Assembly (NCBI GenBank): GCA_016190245.1
Contig: JACPQY010000084.1
Span: forward strand, 1-28,571
DNA length: 28,571 bases
Origin: Nitrospirota bacterium
GTDB taxonomy: Bacteria; JACPQY01
Direction: 5' to 3'
Of this stretch, positions 1 to 8,595 are shown in pieces (within the stretch, counting starts at the first letter, position 1; each line of letters starts with the position of its first letter). Made by a program: the position numbers and the translations under genes. Below the pieces are notes generated by a model. It had not been told where the DNA came from. It searched no databases and saw only the letters and a program-made list of their open reading frames with translations.

Positions 1-1750
1 CGGGATTGGCGGTGGCCGTGAGTGTGACGGCCTCCAGCTCCGGATACTCGATCAGGCATTGAGCCTGGTCACACACGGACGTCAGGGGCGTGGGCTGCGG
101 CGACACCGTGCCTGACCCATCGCCGTCCTGGGTCACGGTCATCGTAAAGACGAGCTTGAATGTGGCGTCGACGGCGGTGGGGGCGGAGAGCGTGGCGGTG
201 CACGAACCGTCCCAATTCACAGTGCAACCCCCGCTCCAGTTGGAGAACATCGAGCCCGAGGCGGGCGTGGCCACGAGCGCCACCTCCGTTCCCTCTGGGA
301 ACTCCATGGCGCAAACCAGGCCTCCGTTGCCGCAGTCGAGACCGGTCGGCGTGCGGTCGGCGTAGTAGCCGAGAACGTTGCCGGCGCCGTTCCAGCCCTG
401 GGTCTGTGGATTCACGGCGAGTGTATGGAGAGGCTTGAACGAGGCATTGGCGGTCATGTCGCGGGTCATCAGCAGCGTGCACGTGTCTCCAACGGTCAAG
501 TCGCAGTCGACTGCCCAGTCGGAGAATAGGGCATGGCCGTCGGGAAACGCCTTGAGGTATACGGGTGAGCCGGACCGATACTCTTTCCAGCAGGTCCCTC
601 CTGTTGTCCCGCAGTGAATTCCATCGATCGGGACGCCGTTTGCGTCCACGGTCTTGATGTTTCCGGGGCCACCCACTCCAACGCTTAGCGTATACAAGGG
701 TGTGAAGGTGGCTGTTGCCGTGCGTGCCCCCGACATCGCGATGTCGCACACGACGCCAGGTTCGGACGCGCAGTCGCCGCCCCAGCCGTCGAACGTGTGG
801 TTCAAGGCGGGGGTGGCCGTGAGCGTGACCTGAGTTCCCTCGGGAAGATCGAGGGCGCACGTGGGCCCGCAGGTGACCGTTTCTCCCTCCGACGCGATGT
901 CGACGCGGCCCACTCCCGTTCCCTCAAGGCTCACGGAGAGGTGGTAGAGGAGCTTGAAGGTGGCGTTGACAGCGGTGTCGCCGGCTAGGACGAGAGCGCA
1001 CCCGGTTTCCTCACCGGAGCCGGCGCAAGCGTCCGCCCATCCCCCGAAGATGGAACCGGTTTCGGATTCGGCCACGAGATAGACGAAGGAGCCGTCCAGG
1101 TACTCCTGCGTGCAGTCACCCTGGCCGGAACCGCCAAGGGTGCAGTCGATTCCTTCGACATGCCCACCAAAGGCGTCCACGGTATGGACGCGGCCGCCGC
1201 CGAGGTCGTTCGGGTCCGAGTCGCCTACGTTCAGTACGTACTTGGGCACGAACTCGGCCCAGGCGTTCAAGTTGTCGGAGATGGTCAGATCGCAGGTCGA
1301 GGAAGTGGGAGGCGTGGATGCGCAGTCGCCGCCCCAGGCCTTCAGACCGTAGGCGTCATCCGGTGTGGCTGTGAGTTGTACCTCAGTATCCACCACGTAC
1401 CGCTCGGAGCAATCCACACCGCCGGTGCCGCAAAGGATGCCGGGAGGGCTGCCGGCCAGCGTTCCCCCCTGAGCGCTCACGCTGAGTAGAAAGCCTGCCT
1501 TGAAGGTGGCCTGTACAGACTTGGACGAGTCAACCACGAGGACGCATGGATCGGTTCTGGGCACGGACGCGCAGGCGCCCCCCCACGTGTCGAAGGCGGA
1601 AGAGGCGTCGGGCTCCGCGGTCACGACGACGGCGGTGCCGCTCGAAAAATCATAGGAGCAGACATCTCCACACGCGAGGCCGGGCGGGTCGCTGGCTACC
1701 CAGCCGTCTCCCTCTCCGTCTTTGGTCGCAGTGATGGTGTAAACGGCGAG
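1..1750 (-). repeat. Array of seven protein-level Cys-rich beta repeats in the large lipoprotein
   Basis: The translation shows units starting near plus-strand positions 1745, 1495, 1233, 945, 700, 437 and 150, the last cut by the window edge. Each opens with a strand like YTLSVxxxGxG, then a Cys-containing segment, then GTxVxLTAxPxxxxxFxxWGGDC. Up to four cysteines per unit suggest disulfide-stapled extracellular modules. The DNA copies have diverged, so this is an old tandem array, not a recent expansion. Confidence 0.8.
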
Positions 1751-3757
1751 GGTCGTGGCGCAAGCCTCGGCCGAGTGAACCGAGTCAACTCCGTTTCGAG
1801 AAGCGCGAACGCGATAGCAGTAGGGAGTGGATGGAGCGCGAGAGAGGTCGGGGTAGGCCGTTGTATCAGGCGGCAGCTCGATGATTTCGGCGAAAGGTCC
1901 GGGGTCTTGTTTCCTTTCCACGATGAAGGCGGTCTCGCCGGAGCTCGTGTCCTGCCACATAAGGTCTATCTGCGAGCTGGAAATCGGCGTTGCCGAGAGG
2001 GCGGAGGGAGACGCGGGTGGGTAGCCGAGGCGGATGAAAACGGGGTCCGAGATGTCGACCGTGACTTGATTGTTTGAGACCGGAAGGTGAGTGATGTCGC
2101 CCTTGTAATCCGTCACCACGGCGGTCGGATTGGCGAGAATCGAGCCGAGCGTAATGGGCAAGACGCAGGGCGGCGGACATTCCCCGTCGGGATCCGTCGG
2201 CTCCGTCCAGGCCACGACCAAATCCACCGGCCATGGGTCAAGTGCGGAACCGATTCGATAGTGGTACTGAAACAACTGCGGTCCTGCCGAGACTGTTTCC
2301 ACGAAAGTAAGCCCATCTTGGTTGAGGACTCGGACACTGCGTTCGAAGGTGCTCCCGCTTGGGCGTGGAGTGCTGTCCGGATAGTTCATTAGGCTGGCCT
2401 TGTCAGGCTCGGTCCTGTCTTCCTCGCAGGTCGTATCGATCGAATACCAGACGAGTCCTTGCAGGTCGGATACTCGGGTCATGGCGAGGTTCTTGAAGAC
2501 CTCTCGCGACTGCCGGTCCAGTTCCACGTCGTCGAAGTAGTTGGGAATACATTGGTCGGGGTCGTAGGAGCCGCGCATACCCATCTCATTCGACATCACC
2601 GGCATGGCAAGGGCCTGGGTTTGGAGGGCTCGATCTCGGATCCAGTCTGCCACCCTTGGGATCCACCGATAGCTTTCATAGTAGTGGAAATTGAGAAGAT
2701 GGACGGCGGGGCCGGACTGGCCTGGCTCGCGGGTGGGGTCGTAGTACAGGCCATCCAGAATCTCAGTCGTCTCGATCCAAACCTCGAGATCCTCCGCGGG
2801 CGTGTCGAGAGCCTCGGTCAGCTCCTCGAGTGAATGCCATTCAGGAACGGAGGACTCGGGGATGCCCAGGGTGTAATAGTCCCATGCCCAGGTGTACCAG
2901 TCGGTGTAGCCCGTGGGCGGATCGAGTCCCAGGTCAATTCCCTCCTTGGCGATGACGAAGCCCCAGTGGCCGCTCACAATGCCACTGTCCATGGTTCTGA
3001 TCGGAGGGTCGCCGTCGTGCCGTGTGTCGTTGATGGCCTTGGCGGCCGTCTTGACGAGGCGGACGTATTCCTGCGCCGCGGCGAGGTAATCGCAGTCCGG
3101 GTCGCCTGGGTAGTCGCAACTCCCGCCGCCCCAGTAGATGAGATTCGTCGCCTCGTTTTCGAGGGCGACATAGTCAAGACGGCCTCGATAGCGCTCGAAG
3201 AGTTCGGTGAGGAAGTTGTAATAGATGAGACTGTAGCCGTACTCTTCGGCCCATTCGTCGGACAAGTCCTTGGGCGGAAAGGACTGCGGCTCCACGAGGC
3301 CGTGGGTGTAGGGGTCTTTCCCGTTAATCCACTGGGCACGGCCGACATAGATCGAGGGGAATGCGCGAAGGCCGAGGGCCTCGATATCGTCCATGAAAGC
3401 ATCCTGTGCCGTCCAGTCGATCGGTTCCGGGTCGCAGTCGGGAGGCTGTTGGCCCCCCAGGCAGTTCGGCTGGAGGAGGCTCCAATCGAGCTCGAATCGA
3501 AGGTATTGGACTCCAAGCTGGGTGACATCGAACCTTTGGCTGTTCTGGGGGAGGACGCCAAACGGGATCGGGAGGCTGGGGTTCCATGGAATGGGGTCGG
3601 TTAAAGCGGGGGATCGGCTGGGGGCCGGAGGTGCTGAGTGAGTGGAGGGGCTGGCGCCGCGCGCGAGGACGTCGAGGCCACGATCGGACTCTTGGCAAGA
3701 GGCCATGCCGAGTGTGAGGCAGGTCAGAAAGAACAGTCTGGAGATGGTATTCGACAT
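1..3757 (-). CDS. Large secreted lipoprotein: glycosidase-like TIM barrel + FnIII + InlB-like Cys-rich repeats (C-terminus beyond window)
   Basis: The frame is open from an ATG at 3757-3755 to the left edge, giving at least 1252 residues with no stop, so the C-terminus is missing. A strong Shine-Dalgarno (GGGAGGGAGG) precedes the start. Residues 1-21 form a lipoprotein signal peptide ending in Met-Ala-Ser-Cys21. Residues about 55-480 resemble a clan-A glycoside hydrolase: an early strand GVQYLRFELDW, an ENE motif at 200-202 placing a possible general acid at E202, and SNEMG with a possible nucleophile at E391. About 580-668 looks like a fibronectin-III domain (YCYRVRAS). From about 670 onward there are seven repeats of 83-96 residues with paired cysteines and GGDCAS-type motifs, like divergent InlB B-repeats. 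The likely role is a surface-anchored polysaccharide-acting or adhesive protein. The substrate is unknown and the hydrolase assignment is inference from motif spacing. Confidence 0.85.
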   Translation of the reverse strand, partial: MSNTISRLFFLTCLTLGMASCQESDRGLDVLARGASPSTHSAPPAPSRSPALTDPIPWNPSLPIPFGVLPQNSQRFDVTQLGVQYLRFELDWSLLQPNCLGGQQPPDCDPEPIDWTAQDAFMDDIEALGLRAFPSIYVGRAQWINGKDPYTHGLVEPQSFPPKDLSDEWAEEYGYSLIYYNFLTELFERYRGRLDYVALENEATNLIYWGGGSCDYPGDPDCDYLAAAQEYVRLVKTAAKAINDTRHDGDPPIRTMDSGIVSGHWGFVIAKEGIDLGLDPPTGYTDWYTWAWDYYTLGIPESSVPEWHSLEELTEALDTPAEDLEVWIETTEILDGLYYDPTREPGQSGPAVHLLNFHYYESYRWIPRVADWIRDRALQTQALAMPVMSNEMGMRGSYDPDQCIPNYFDDVELDRQSREVFKNLAMTRVSDLQGLVWYSIDTTCEEDRTEPDKASLMNYPDSTPRPSGSTFERSVRVLNQDGLTFVETVSAGPQLFQYHYRIGSALDPWPVDLVVAWTEPTDPDGECPPPCVLPITLGSILANPTAVVTDYKGDITHLPVSNNQVTVDISDPVFIRLGYPPASPSALSATPISSSQIDLMWQDTSSGETAFIVERKQDPGPFAEIIELPPDTTAYPDLSRAPSTPYCYRVRASRNGVDSVHSAEACATTLAVYTITATKDGEGDGWVASDPPGLACGDVCSYDFSSGTAVVVTAEPDASSAFDTWGGACASVPRTDPCVLVVDSSKSVQATFKAGFLLSVSAQGGTLAGSPPGILCGTGGVDCSERYVVDTEVQLTATPDDAYGLKAWGGDCASTPPTSSTCDLTISDNLNAWAEFVPKYVLNVGDSDPNDLGGGRVHTVDAFGGHVEGIDCTLGGSGQGDCTQEYLDGSFVYLVAESETGSIFGGWADACAGSGEETGCALVLAGDTAVNATFKLLYHLSVSLEGTGVGRVDIASEGETVTCGPTCALDLPEGTQVTLTATPALNHTFDGWGGDCASEPGVVCDIAMSGARTATATFTPLYTLSVGVGGPGNIKTVDANGVPIDGIHCGTTGGTCWKEYRSGSPVYLKAFPDGHALFSDWAVDCDLTVGDTCTLLMTRDMTANASFKPLHTLAVNPQTQGWNGAGNVLGYYADRTPTGLDCGNGGLVCAMEFPEGTEVALVATPASGSMFSNWSGGCTVNWDGSCTATLSAPTAVDATFKLVFTMTVTQDGDGSGTVSPQPTPLTSVCDQAQCLIEYPELEAVTLTATANP

Positions 3758-3786
3758 GGAACCTCCCTCCCCTGCGGGTCTCAGAG

Positions 3787-3805
3787 CCGCGGCACGCGGC
3801 CGCGG
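3787..3805. other. GC-rich hairpin in the leader of the large lipoprotein gene
   Basis: A perfect 7-bp stem (CCGCGGC / GCCGCGG) with a 5-base loop lies 30 bases upstream of the lipoprotein start codon. No T-run follows on either strand, so it is not a standard intrinsic terminator. It may be a leader structure or the remains of a terminator for the upstream FG-GAP gene. Confidence 0.4.
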
Positions 3806-3928
3806 TGGGGCCGCCGAAGCGATCCGTTGGTTTGCAAGGGGCCCGATCTCGAAGTGTAAGGGCTTCCTCTGGACCGCCTTCGAGGCACGCTTGAGAAGGT
3901 CGAGCGTCATGGAACGAGGCCCCGGGTG

Positions 3929-5479
3929 CTATCTTAGGTGGCCGGACCAGGTTCCGCGGGCGTCGGAACCGTCGCGGCAAGTCATGCGACCGTGCACGGC
4001 ACCGGGCGAGCGGACTTGGCCTGCGAAGCGGGCGGAACAGTTCTGTGCAGGACTGTAGTCAAGCATGAGGGTCCCTGTTTCGCCGGATCCCGACCAGGTT
4101 CCGGGACGTCCCCAATCGTCGGTGAAGCTCGCGTCGGTCCACAGGATGAAGGTGCCCAGGCCGGTCGCGCCGTAGTCCCATGCATAGTCGAAGTCGACGA
4201 CGAACGCCGGTGTCTCCGAAACCTCCGCGTAGGCGTACGCCGATCCGGCGGCAAGCCCGAAGTCGTTGTCCGAGAGCGCGCCGACGAGCAGCTCTTTCGC
4301 GAAGATGGAAACGGAGGCTCCGAAGCGATCCTGGTTCCGGGAATCCCCTGGCACGATCCTGCGGGAGAGTCCCCAATTCTCGCCGTCGTAGATGAACAGG
4401 TACGCTGCACCCCTGAAGAAAGGTTCCGGCTCCAGCGGTGCTCCGCTAAGGGCGAATACACCGTCCAGGGAGACGGAAGTTCCCGGGGCTCGCAGCCTCG
4501 CCTCTCGGTTCCACCCTGTCACGGATTTTCGGAACACGTAGGTGGCTCCTTCAGCGGGGGCCCCGATGAGAGCGGCATCCGCGCTGAGCGAAACCGACCA
4601 GCCGAAGCTTCCACCTTCAATGCTGTCCACCATCTTGGCGGTCTCACCCCAAGCGGTCCCATCCCACTCGAAGACATAGGCGGCGCCCGTGCCGTTTGCC
4701 TGGCTGGCTCCGATGAGGGCTACCCTGCCGCTTTCGTCGAGCGAAACGGAGGCCCCGAAGTAGTCATCCACCACGCCATCTGAGGCGACGAGTGTGGCCT
4801 CATGCACCCACTGCGCACCGTTCCAGCGAAAGACGTGCGCGGCGCCCGGATCGTCTTCGCTCTTGGCTCCGACCAAGGCGACGTTCGCTTGCAGGGCCAC
4901 GGACCAACCGAACTCGTCCCACGGCGAACCGGAGACGCTGAGCTTCGCTTCCTGGACCCAGCCGCCGCCCTCCCAGCGGAAGACGTAGGCGGCGCCCGAA
5001 TTGTAGCCCGATTCGGGATCGCCATACGCGCCGACGACGATCTTGTCCTCGCTGACCGACACGGCGTGCCCGAACCACTGACCGAAAACGGGGTCGGCCG
5101 GAACCAGCTTGGCCTCTCGGGGCCACATTCTCCCATCCCACCGGAACACGTAGGCCGATCCCTCGAGGTCGTGGTTTTCAGCGCCGACGACGGCGAGGTC
5201 CAACCAGTTGGCCACGGCGGAGCCGAAGGAGGCGCCGGGGCTGCGTTCACCGGCGTGGATCTCGATTTCGGCGTTGGGAACGTTGGGTTGCGTGGTGGGC
5301 ATGGAGCTGGCCGAGATCCCTGCGCCCGTGTGAAGGGGATCGGTGCGAAGGAAGGTGGATGCTCGTGCCGGATCTTCAGCCTGACCGGCACATCGAGCGG
5401 CCCAAAGCGCTAGAACCGATGCGAGGAAGCCAAAGCGCCTTCTGGCTGGAACGGAATGCAGGAACTTTCGAAGTGTCAC
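3929..5479 (-). CDS. Secreted FG-GAP/integrin-like beta-propeller protein
   Basis: This is a 516-residue protein starting with GTG at 5479, with AGGAGG five bases upstream (5490-5485), which fixes the start. An N-terminal signal peptide of about 34 residues (basic, then FLASVLALWAA) suggests export. The body, about residues 75-420, is a run of repeats of about 50 residues: phrases such as FGxxVSLxxxxALVGA followed by GAAYVFxWDGxxW. This is the pattern of FG-GAP blades found in integrin alpha-chains and many bacterial surface proteins. The last 90 residues form a separate beta-rich domain ending in GTWSGHLR. FG-GAP proteins usually mediate binding at the cell surface; the ligand here cannot be told. 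It sits between two other exported proteins in the same orientation, with gaps of about 170 bases, suggesting separate or loosely joined transcripts. Confidence 0.85.
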   Translation of the reverse strand: MTLRKFLHSVPARRRFGFLASVLALWAARCAGQAEDPARASTFLRTDPLHTGAGISASSMPTTQPNVPNAEIEIHAGERSPGASFGSAVANWLDLAVVGAENHDLEGSAYVFRWDGRMWPREAKLVPADPVFGQWFGHAVSVSEDKIVVGAYGDPESGYNSGAAYVFRWEGGGWVQEAKLSVSGSPWDEFGWSVALQANVALVGAKSEDDPGAAHVFRWNGAQWVHEATLVASDGVVDDYFGASVSLDESGRVALIGASQANGTGAAYVFEWDGTAWGETAKMVDSIEGGSFGWSVSLSADAALIGAPAEGATYVFRKSVTGWNREARLRAPGTSVSLDGVFALSGAPLEPEPFFRGAAYLFIYDGENWGLSRRIVPGDSRNQDRFGASVSIFAKELLVGALSDNDFGLAAGSAYAYAEVSETPAFVVDFDYAWDYGATGLGTFILWTDASFTDDWGRPGTWSGSGETGTLMLDYSPAQNCSARFAGQVRSPGAVHGRMTCRDGSDARGTWSGHLR

Positions 5480-5503
5480 TGTGTCCTCCTTTCACCCCGC
5501 ATC

Positions 5504-5515
5504 GAGTCTAGACTC
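5504..5515. other. 12-bp perfect palindrome upstream of the FG-GAP gene
   Basis: The bases GAGTCTAGACTC form a perfect dyad 25 bases before the GTG start, just upstream of the Shine-Dalgarno. It could be a protein-binding site, but a 12-bp palindrome can occur by chance and no promoter is clear beside it. Confidence 0.25.
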
Positions 5516-5644
5516 CTTGCCGCGCCCTTCTCGGAGCGGCGGCACCTGGATACAGAGCCCTGGTGCCATCAGCACAGAAGGCAGCCCAGGATGGGCAGCC
5601 GAAGACATGGCATTGCATGGCCCCATGCGAGCGGGGTGCGGTGT

Positions 5645-7162
5645 TCACTGACTCTGTTGTATTTCTCCTGTTTGCCACCCGAGGTAGTAGACATCGGAGT
5701 AGCCGCCCGGTTCGTGGATTCGCGGGAAAAGGAGATCCACGGGCCCCTGAGAAGCATCGAACACGAAGTAGTCCCCAAGCGTTCGCTCCGGGTAGGTTTC
5801 GAAGAACCCGGGGCATCGCGTGACCGGCACGTTGGGTCCCACCCGGCCGTTCTCGTCGACGACCGCCGCATAGATCCTGAGGGTCCCGGGCGGCGCATCC
5901 CTCCCATCCATCCAAGTCACCAAGGCGGTTCCATCGGGCCGCGTCGAGACCGACGGGAAGTACTGGATTACATCCGGAAAAGGGTCGTCGTTGACTCGAA
6001 CGGGGGGTGACCAAGTGAGGCCGTCCCGAGAGATACTGAGGCGAATGTCCGCCTCGGTGAACCTGCGCCCCTCCCCGGCCCACACAGCGTAAGCCGTTCC
6101 CGCGAGGCGGCCCGTCTCCGCGACGGCCAGCGAAGGGACGGGGTAGATTTGTTGCTCACAGGAGAAGGGCACATTCGTATCGAGGATCGTCGCCGCCTCG
6201 AAGCGGTTGGCGTCCGAGTCGTAGGACGAGACACCGACCCCCTCACCCAGACCGGCGACGACGGTGCGCCCCCCCCCGGAGGCCACGACAGCCCCGAGGC
6301 CACCCAATTCACTCGGAAAGGGGACCGCGGTATCCCACGACTCTCCGCCATCGTGGCTCTCTACCAGAATCGTCCCTGTGAGGCCCTCCTCGGAATGTCC
6401 CACCAAGTAGAGATAGTCCGCGTCGGCCACGGTCGGGTCCACGGCGATGGACGGGTGGTCCATGTAGAATGGATTGGGCAGTTCTTCTCCGATGTCGAAG
6501 GCGGTGGGGTCCACCCTGCGAAGATGGAGCTTGTGCGAATAAGGTGGTCCCGGAAGTCCCACGCTGAGGTAGACCACAAAGGCGAGTCCTCGCGTTGTGA
6601 AATCGATCCACGAATCGCCCCAGACAAGACGATCAGATTTGGGCCCCACCACTTTGAAGTCCCATGCGTCGCCGTGCTTGAGAGCCAGCATCAACGAGCC
6701 TGCGATGGGTGAGAGCGGCGATCGATCACTCGCCTCGGGAGGCCAGGTGGCGAATGCGGTCCACGTTGCGAGTGCGCGAGTATGATCCGTCGGATCTGTC
6801 TTGATGACCGGCTCGCCCTCACCCAGGGGGCTCCTGCCGAGGGGGATGGCGCGATCTTGGCACTCCAAGGATTGTGCCGATGGGCTGGGTGATCTGGGTG
6901 CGGCGAGCCTGCTTTGCACGGGGATGTGCCGAAAAGGTGGAACCTGCCAGGTGGAGGTGCCCGCCGCGAACAACGGGCTTTCGGTCTGCCATTGCCGAGG
7001 GACAGGAGGGGAGTTCGGAACCGCCGCCACCGGCCCCTTCGGGGCTGCGATGGCCCCTCCCATGACAAAGAAACCGAGGATGGCTGAAAAGAAAGCGGAC
7101 CTACGCGCTAGTTCACGGCTCGTGGCGGGTGACGGATCCGATGGCGGGTGCCCCGGCAGCAC
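5645..7162 (-). CDS. Secreted sialidase-fold (BNR/Asp-box) protein
   Basis: This 505-residue protein starts at GTG 7162 with GGGAGGG a few bases upstream. A signal peptide (hydrophobic stretch AFFSAILGFFVMGGAIAA, about residues 23-40) directs export. The mature part carries Asp-box-like motifs of the S-x-D-x-G-x-x-W type, for example SHDGGESWDTA and SISRDGLTWSPP, which mark the BNR/sialidase six-bladed propeller superfamily. Other features are LVWGDSWIDF, typical of exo-alpha-sialidase-like surface proteins, and ALVTWMDGRD near the end. True sialidases have an Arg triad and a Tyr/Glu nucleophile pair; I cannot place these with confidence, so hydrolase activity is unproven and a binding role is equally possible. 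A C9 tract (6269-6277) lies within the reading frame. Confidence 0.82.
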   Translation of the reverse strand: MLPGHPPSDPSPATSRELARRSAFFSAILGFFVMGGAIAAPKGPVAAVPNSPPVPRQWQTESPLFAAGTSTWQVPPFRHIPVQSRLAAPRSPSPSAQSLECQDRAIPLGRSPLGEGEPVIKTDPTDHTRALATWTAFATWPPEASDRSPLSPIAGSLMLALKHGDAWDFKVVGPKSDRLVWGDSWIDFTTRGLAFVVYLSVGLPGPPYSHKLHLRRVDPTAFDIGEELPNPFYMDHPSIAVDPTVADADYLYLVGHSEEGLTGTILVESHDGGESWDTAVPFPSELGGLGAVVASGGGRTVVAGLGEGVGVSSYDSDANRFEAATILDTNVPFSCEQQIYPVPSLAVAETGRLAGTAYAVWAGEGRRFTEADIRLSISRDGLTWSPPVRVNDDPFPDVIQYFPSVSTRPDGTALVTWMDGRDAPPGTLRIYAAVVDENGRVGPNVPVTRCPGFFETYPERTLGDYFVFDASQGPVDLLFPRIHEPGGYSDVYYLGWQTGEIQQSQ

Positions 7163-7194
7163 GAATTTCCCTCCCTACCGGACACCAGTCTCGA

Positions 7195-7223
7195 CCTTTA
7201 CTACTGGGTTGGTTGATTGTCAA
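7195..7223 (-). promoter_or_regulatory. Candidate sigma-70-type promoter of the sialidase-fold gene
   Basis: On the minus strand a perfect TTGACA (7223-7218) is followed after 17 bases by TAAAGG (7200-7195). The predicted transcript would start near 7188, about 26 bases before the GTG start at 7162, leaving room for its GGGAGGG. The -35 is excellent and the -10 is weak. Confidence 0.4.
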
Positions 7224-7372
7224 GACTTGGGCATCCACTTGGTTTGACGATGGCACAGGAATCGACCACGATTCCCTGGTTCCCCGTTGCCCAGCTTCAC
7301 CGCGAGATGACCCGGCTGGTCCCTTGGTCCGAGAAGTTCGCCCTCCGATCGCCGGGGCCCTGAGGGCAGTCG

Positions 7373-8566
7373 TCAGGCGCCGGCAATGGGGGTGCTCGGC
7401 GGGTGCCCCGTTTTCAGATCGCCGGACCTTGCCTCCCTCCCCTGTTTCCGTTCGCGCCAGAACCACGCGCCGAGGTCGGCGAGCACGGGGAGGCGATCCC
7501 GCATGGCGAGCCGTCGCACGCCGATCTTCCAATCCATCCCTCCCACTGAGCCGAAGATCTGGTTGAGCGGGCGAAACTGGCCGGCCGTGCGCCGTCGCTC
7601 GACCTCCACTCGCTCGCGATAGGGCGGTCCCGGCGCTGCGCCGCGAGCGAGCGCCTCTGCCGCCGCCCGGCCGGCGATGAGCCCGGACGCCAGCGCGGAC
7701 GAGATGCCCTCGCCGAACATGTTGAGGAGACCGCTGGCTTCTCCGACGACCAGGACGCGATCGGTGCCGGCATGGAACCAGCCCTCGGGAACGGCGAAGG
7801 TGATGGGGCAGCCGAGCCGACGAACGAGCCTTTGTTCCTCGTACCCGCACTCCCGCCGGAGGAATTGCTTGAACTTCTCCTGATGCGGCGTCAGTTTCTC
7901 TCCCAGCTTCCCGCCCACGTCCATGACCATGAGGCCGTCCTTCAGGTACGCGGCCGGGTAGCGCGAGAACTCGGGATGGGTGAAGTAGTGGAAGTAGCCG
8001 GGCTCGAGGTCCACCCGGGCCTCGTAGGTATCTTGCACAGCCACGAACCACGGCAACCGATTCTGGCCACGCGGGTCGAGCTTCCCGGCCACGTCCGAGC
8101 GGCCCCCATCTGCCGCCACCAGCACGCGGCAGCGGAGGGCATAGGGGTCTCCCTCGCGCGGCCTGCATTGGACGGTTACCCCGTCGCGGTCTTCGGCGAA
8201 TGTGGTCATTGACGTTCCATCCCGGATCTCCGCGCGCGAGACATCGCAAAGCCATTTGTCGAACCGGTCTCGCCAGACCATCCAGCCACCGACGGGGATG
8301 TCGAGGTGGCGACCGGACCCGAAATGCATCCGCATCCCGTGGAACACGCCGGGCTCCGCGAAGACCGACCGCGGTGGGCGGCCAAACTCCCTCTCGACGA
8401 CCTCGATCGCCTCCGGGATCACGAGTCCCGAACAAGGCTTGTGGCGGGGAAGGGGACGCCTTTCGATGATGACGGTTCGCAAGCCGGCACGCACGGCTGC
8501 CAGCGCCGCGGAGCTGCCCGAAGGTCCGGCGCCGATGACGGCGAGGTCGTACTCCGTCAGGGCCAC
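7373..8566 (-). CDS. Geranylgeranyl reductase-family FAD-dependent oxidoreductase
   Basis: This 397-residue flavoprotein starts at GTG 8566 with GGAG five bases upstream. The N-terminus has the Rossmann dinucleotide motif GAGPSG (12-17) and an acidic end of strand 2 (IIER). It is followed by PRHKPCSGLV, matching the K-P-C-G-G region of the geranylgeranyl reductase/FixC-like family. VVAADGG and VVGEASGLLNMFGEGISSAL are the second and third FAD-contact motifs. The family reduces isoprenoid double bonds or oxidises/reduces other lipidic substrates at the membrane. It is the last gene of a probable operon behind a crotonase-like gene (29-base gap) and a lipoprotein. Geranylgeranyl-lipid reduction is only one option; the exact substrate is unknown. 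Confidence 0.85.
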   Translation of the reverse strand: MALTEYDLAVIGAGPSGSSAALAAVRAGLRTVIIERRPLPRHKPCSGLVIPEAIEVVEREFGRPPRSVFAEPGVFHGMRMHFGSGRHLDIPVGGWMVWRDRFDKWLCDVSRAEIRDGTSMTTFAEDRDGVTVQCRPREGDPYALRCRVLVAADGGRSDVAGKLDPRGQNRLPWFVAVQDTYEARVDLEPGYFHYFTHPEFSRYPAAYLKDGLMVMDVGGKLGEKLTPHQEKFKQFLRRECGYEEQRLVRRLGCPITFAVPEGWFHAGTDRVLVVGEASGLLNMFGEGISSALASGLIAGRAAAEALARGAAPGPPYRERVEVERRRTAGQFRPLNQIFGSVGGMDWKIGVRRLAMRDRLPVLADLGAWFWRERKQGREARSGDLKTGHPPSTPIAGA

Positions 8567-8595
8567 ATAGGCTCCGGGAGCGCGTCGCTCACCAG

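Noticed and set aside
2834-3604. Plus-strand frame of 256 codons opposite the large lipoprotein
   Set aside because: It has no recognisable domain or ribosome site and lies antisense to the glycosidase-like domain with its export signal and conserved motifs.
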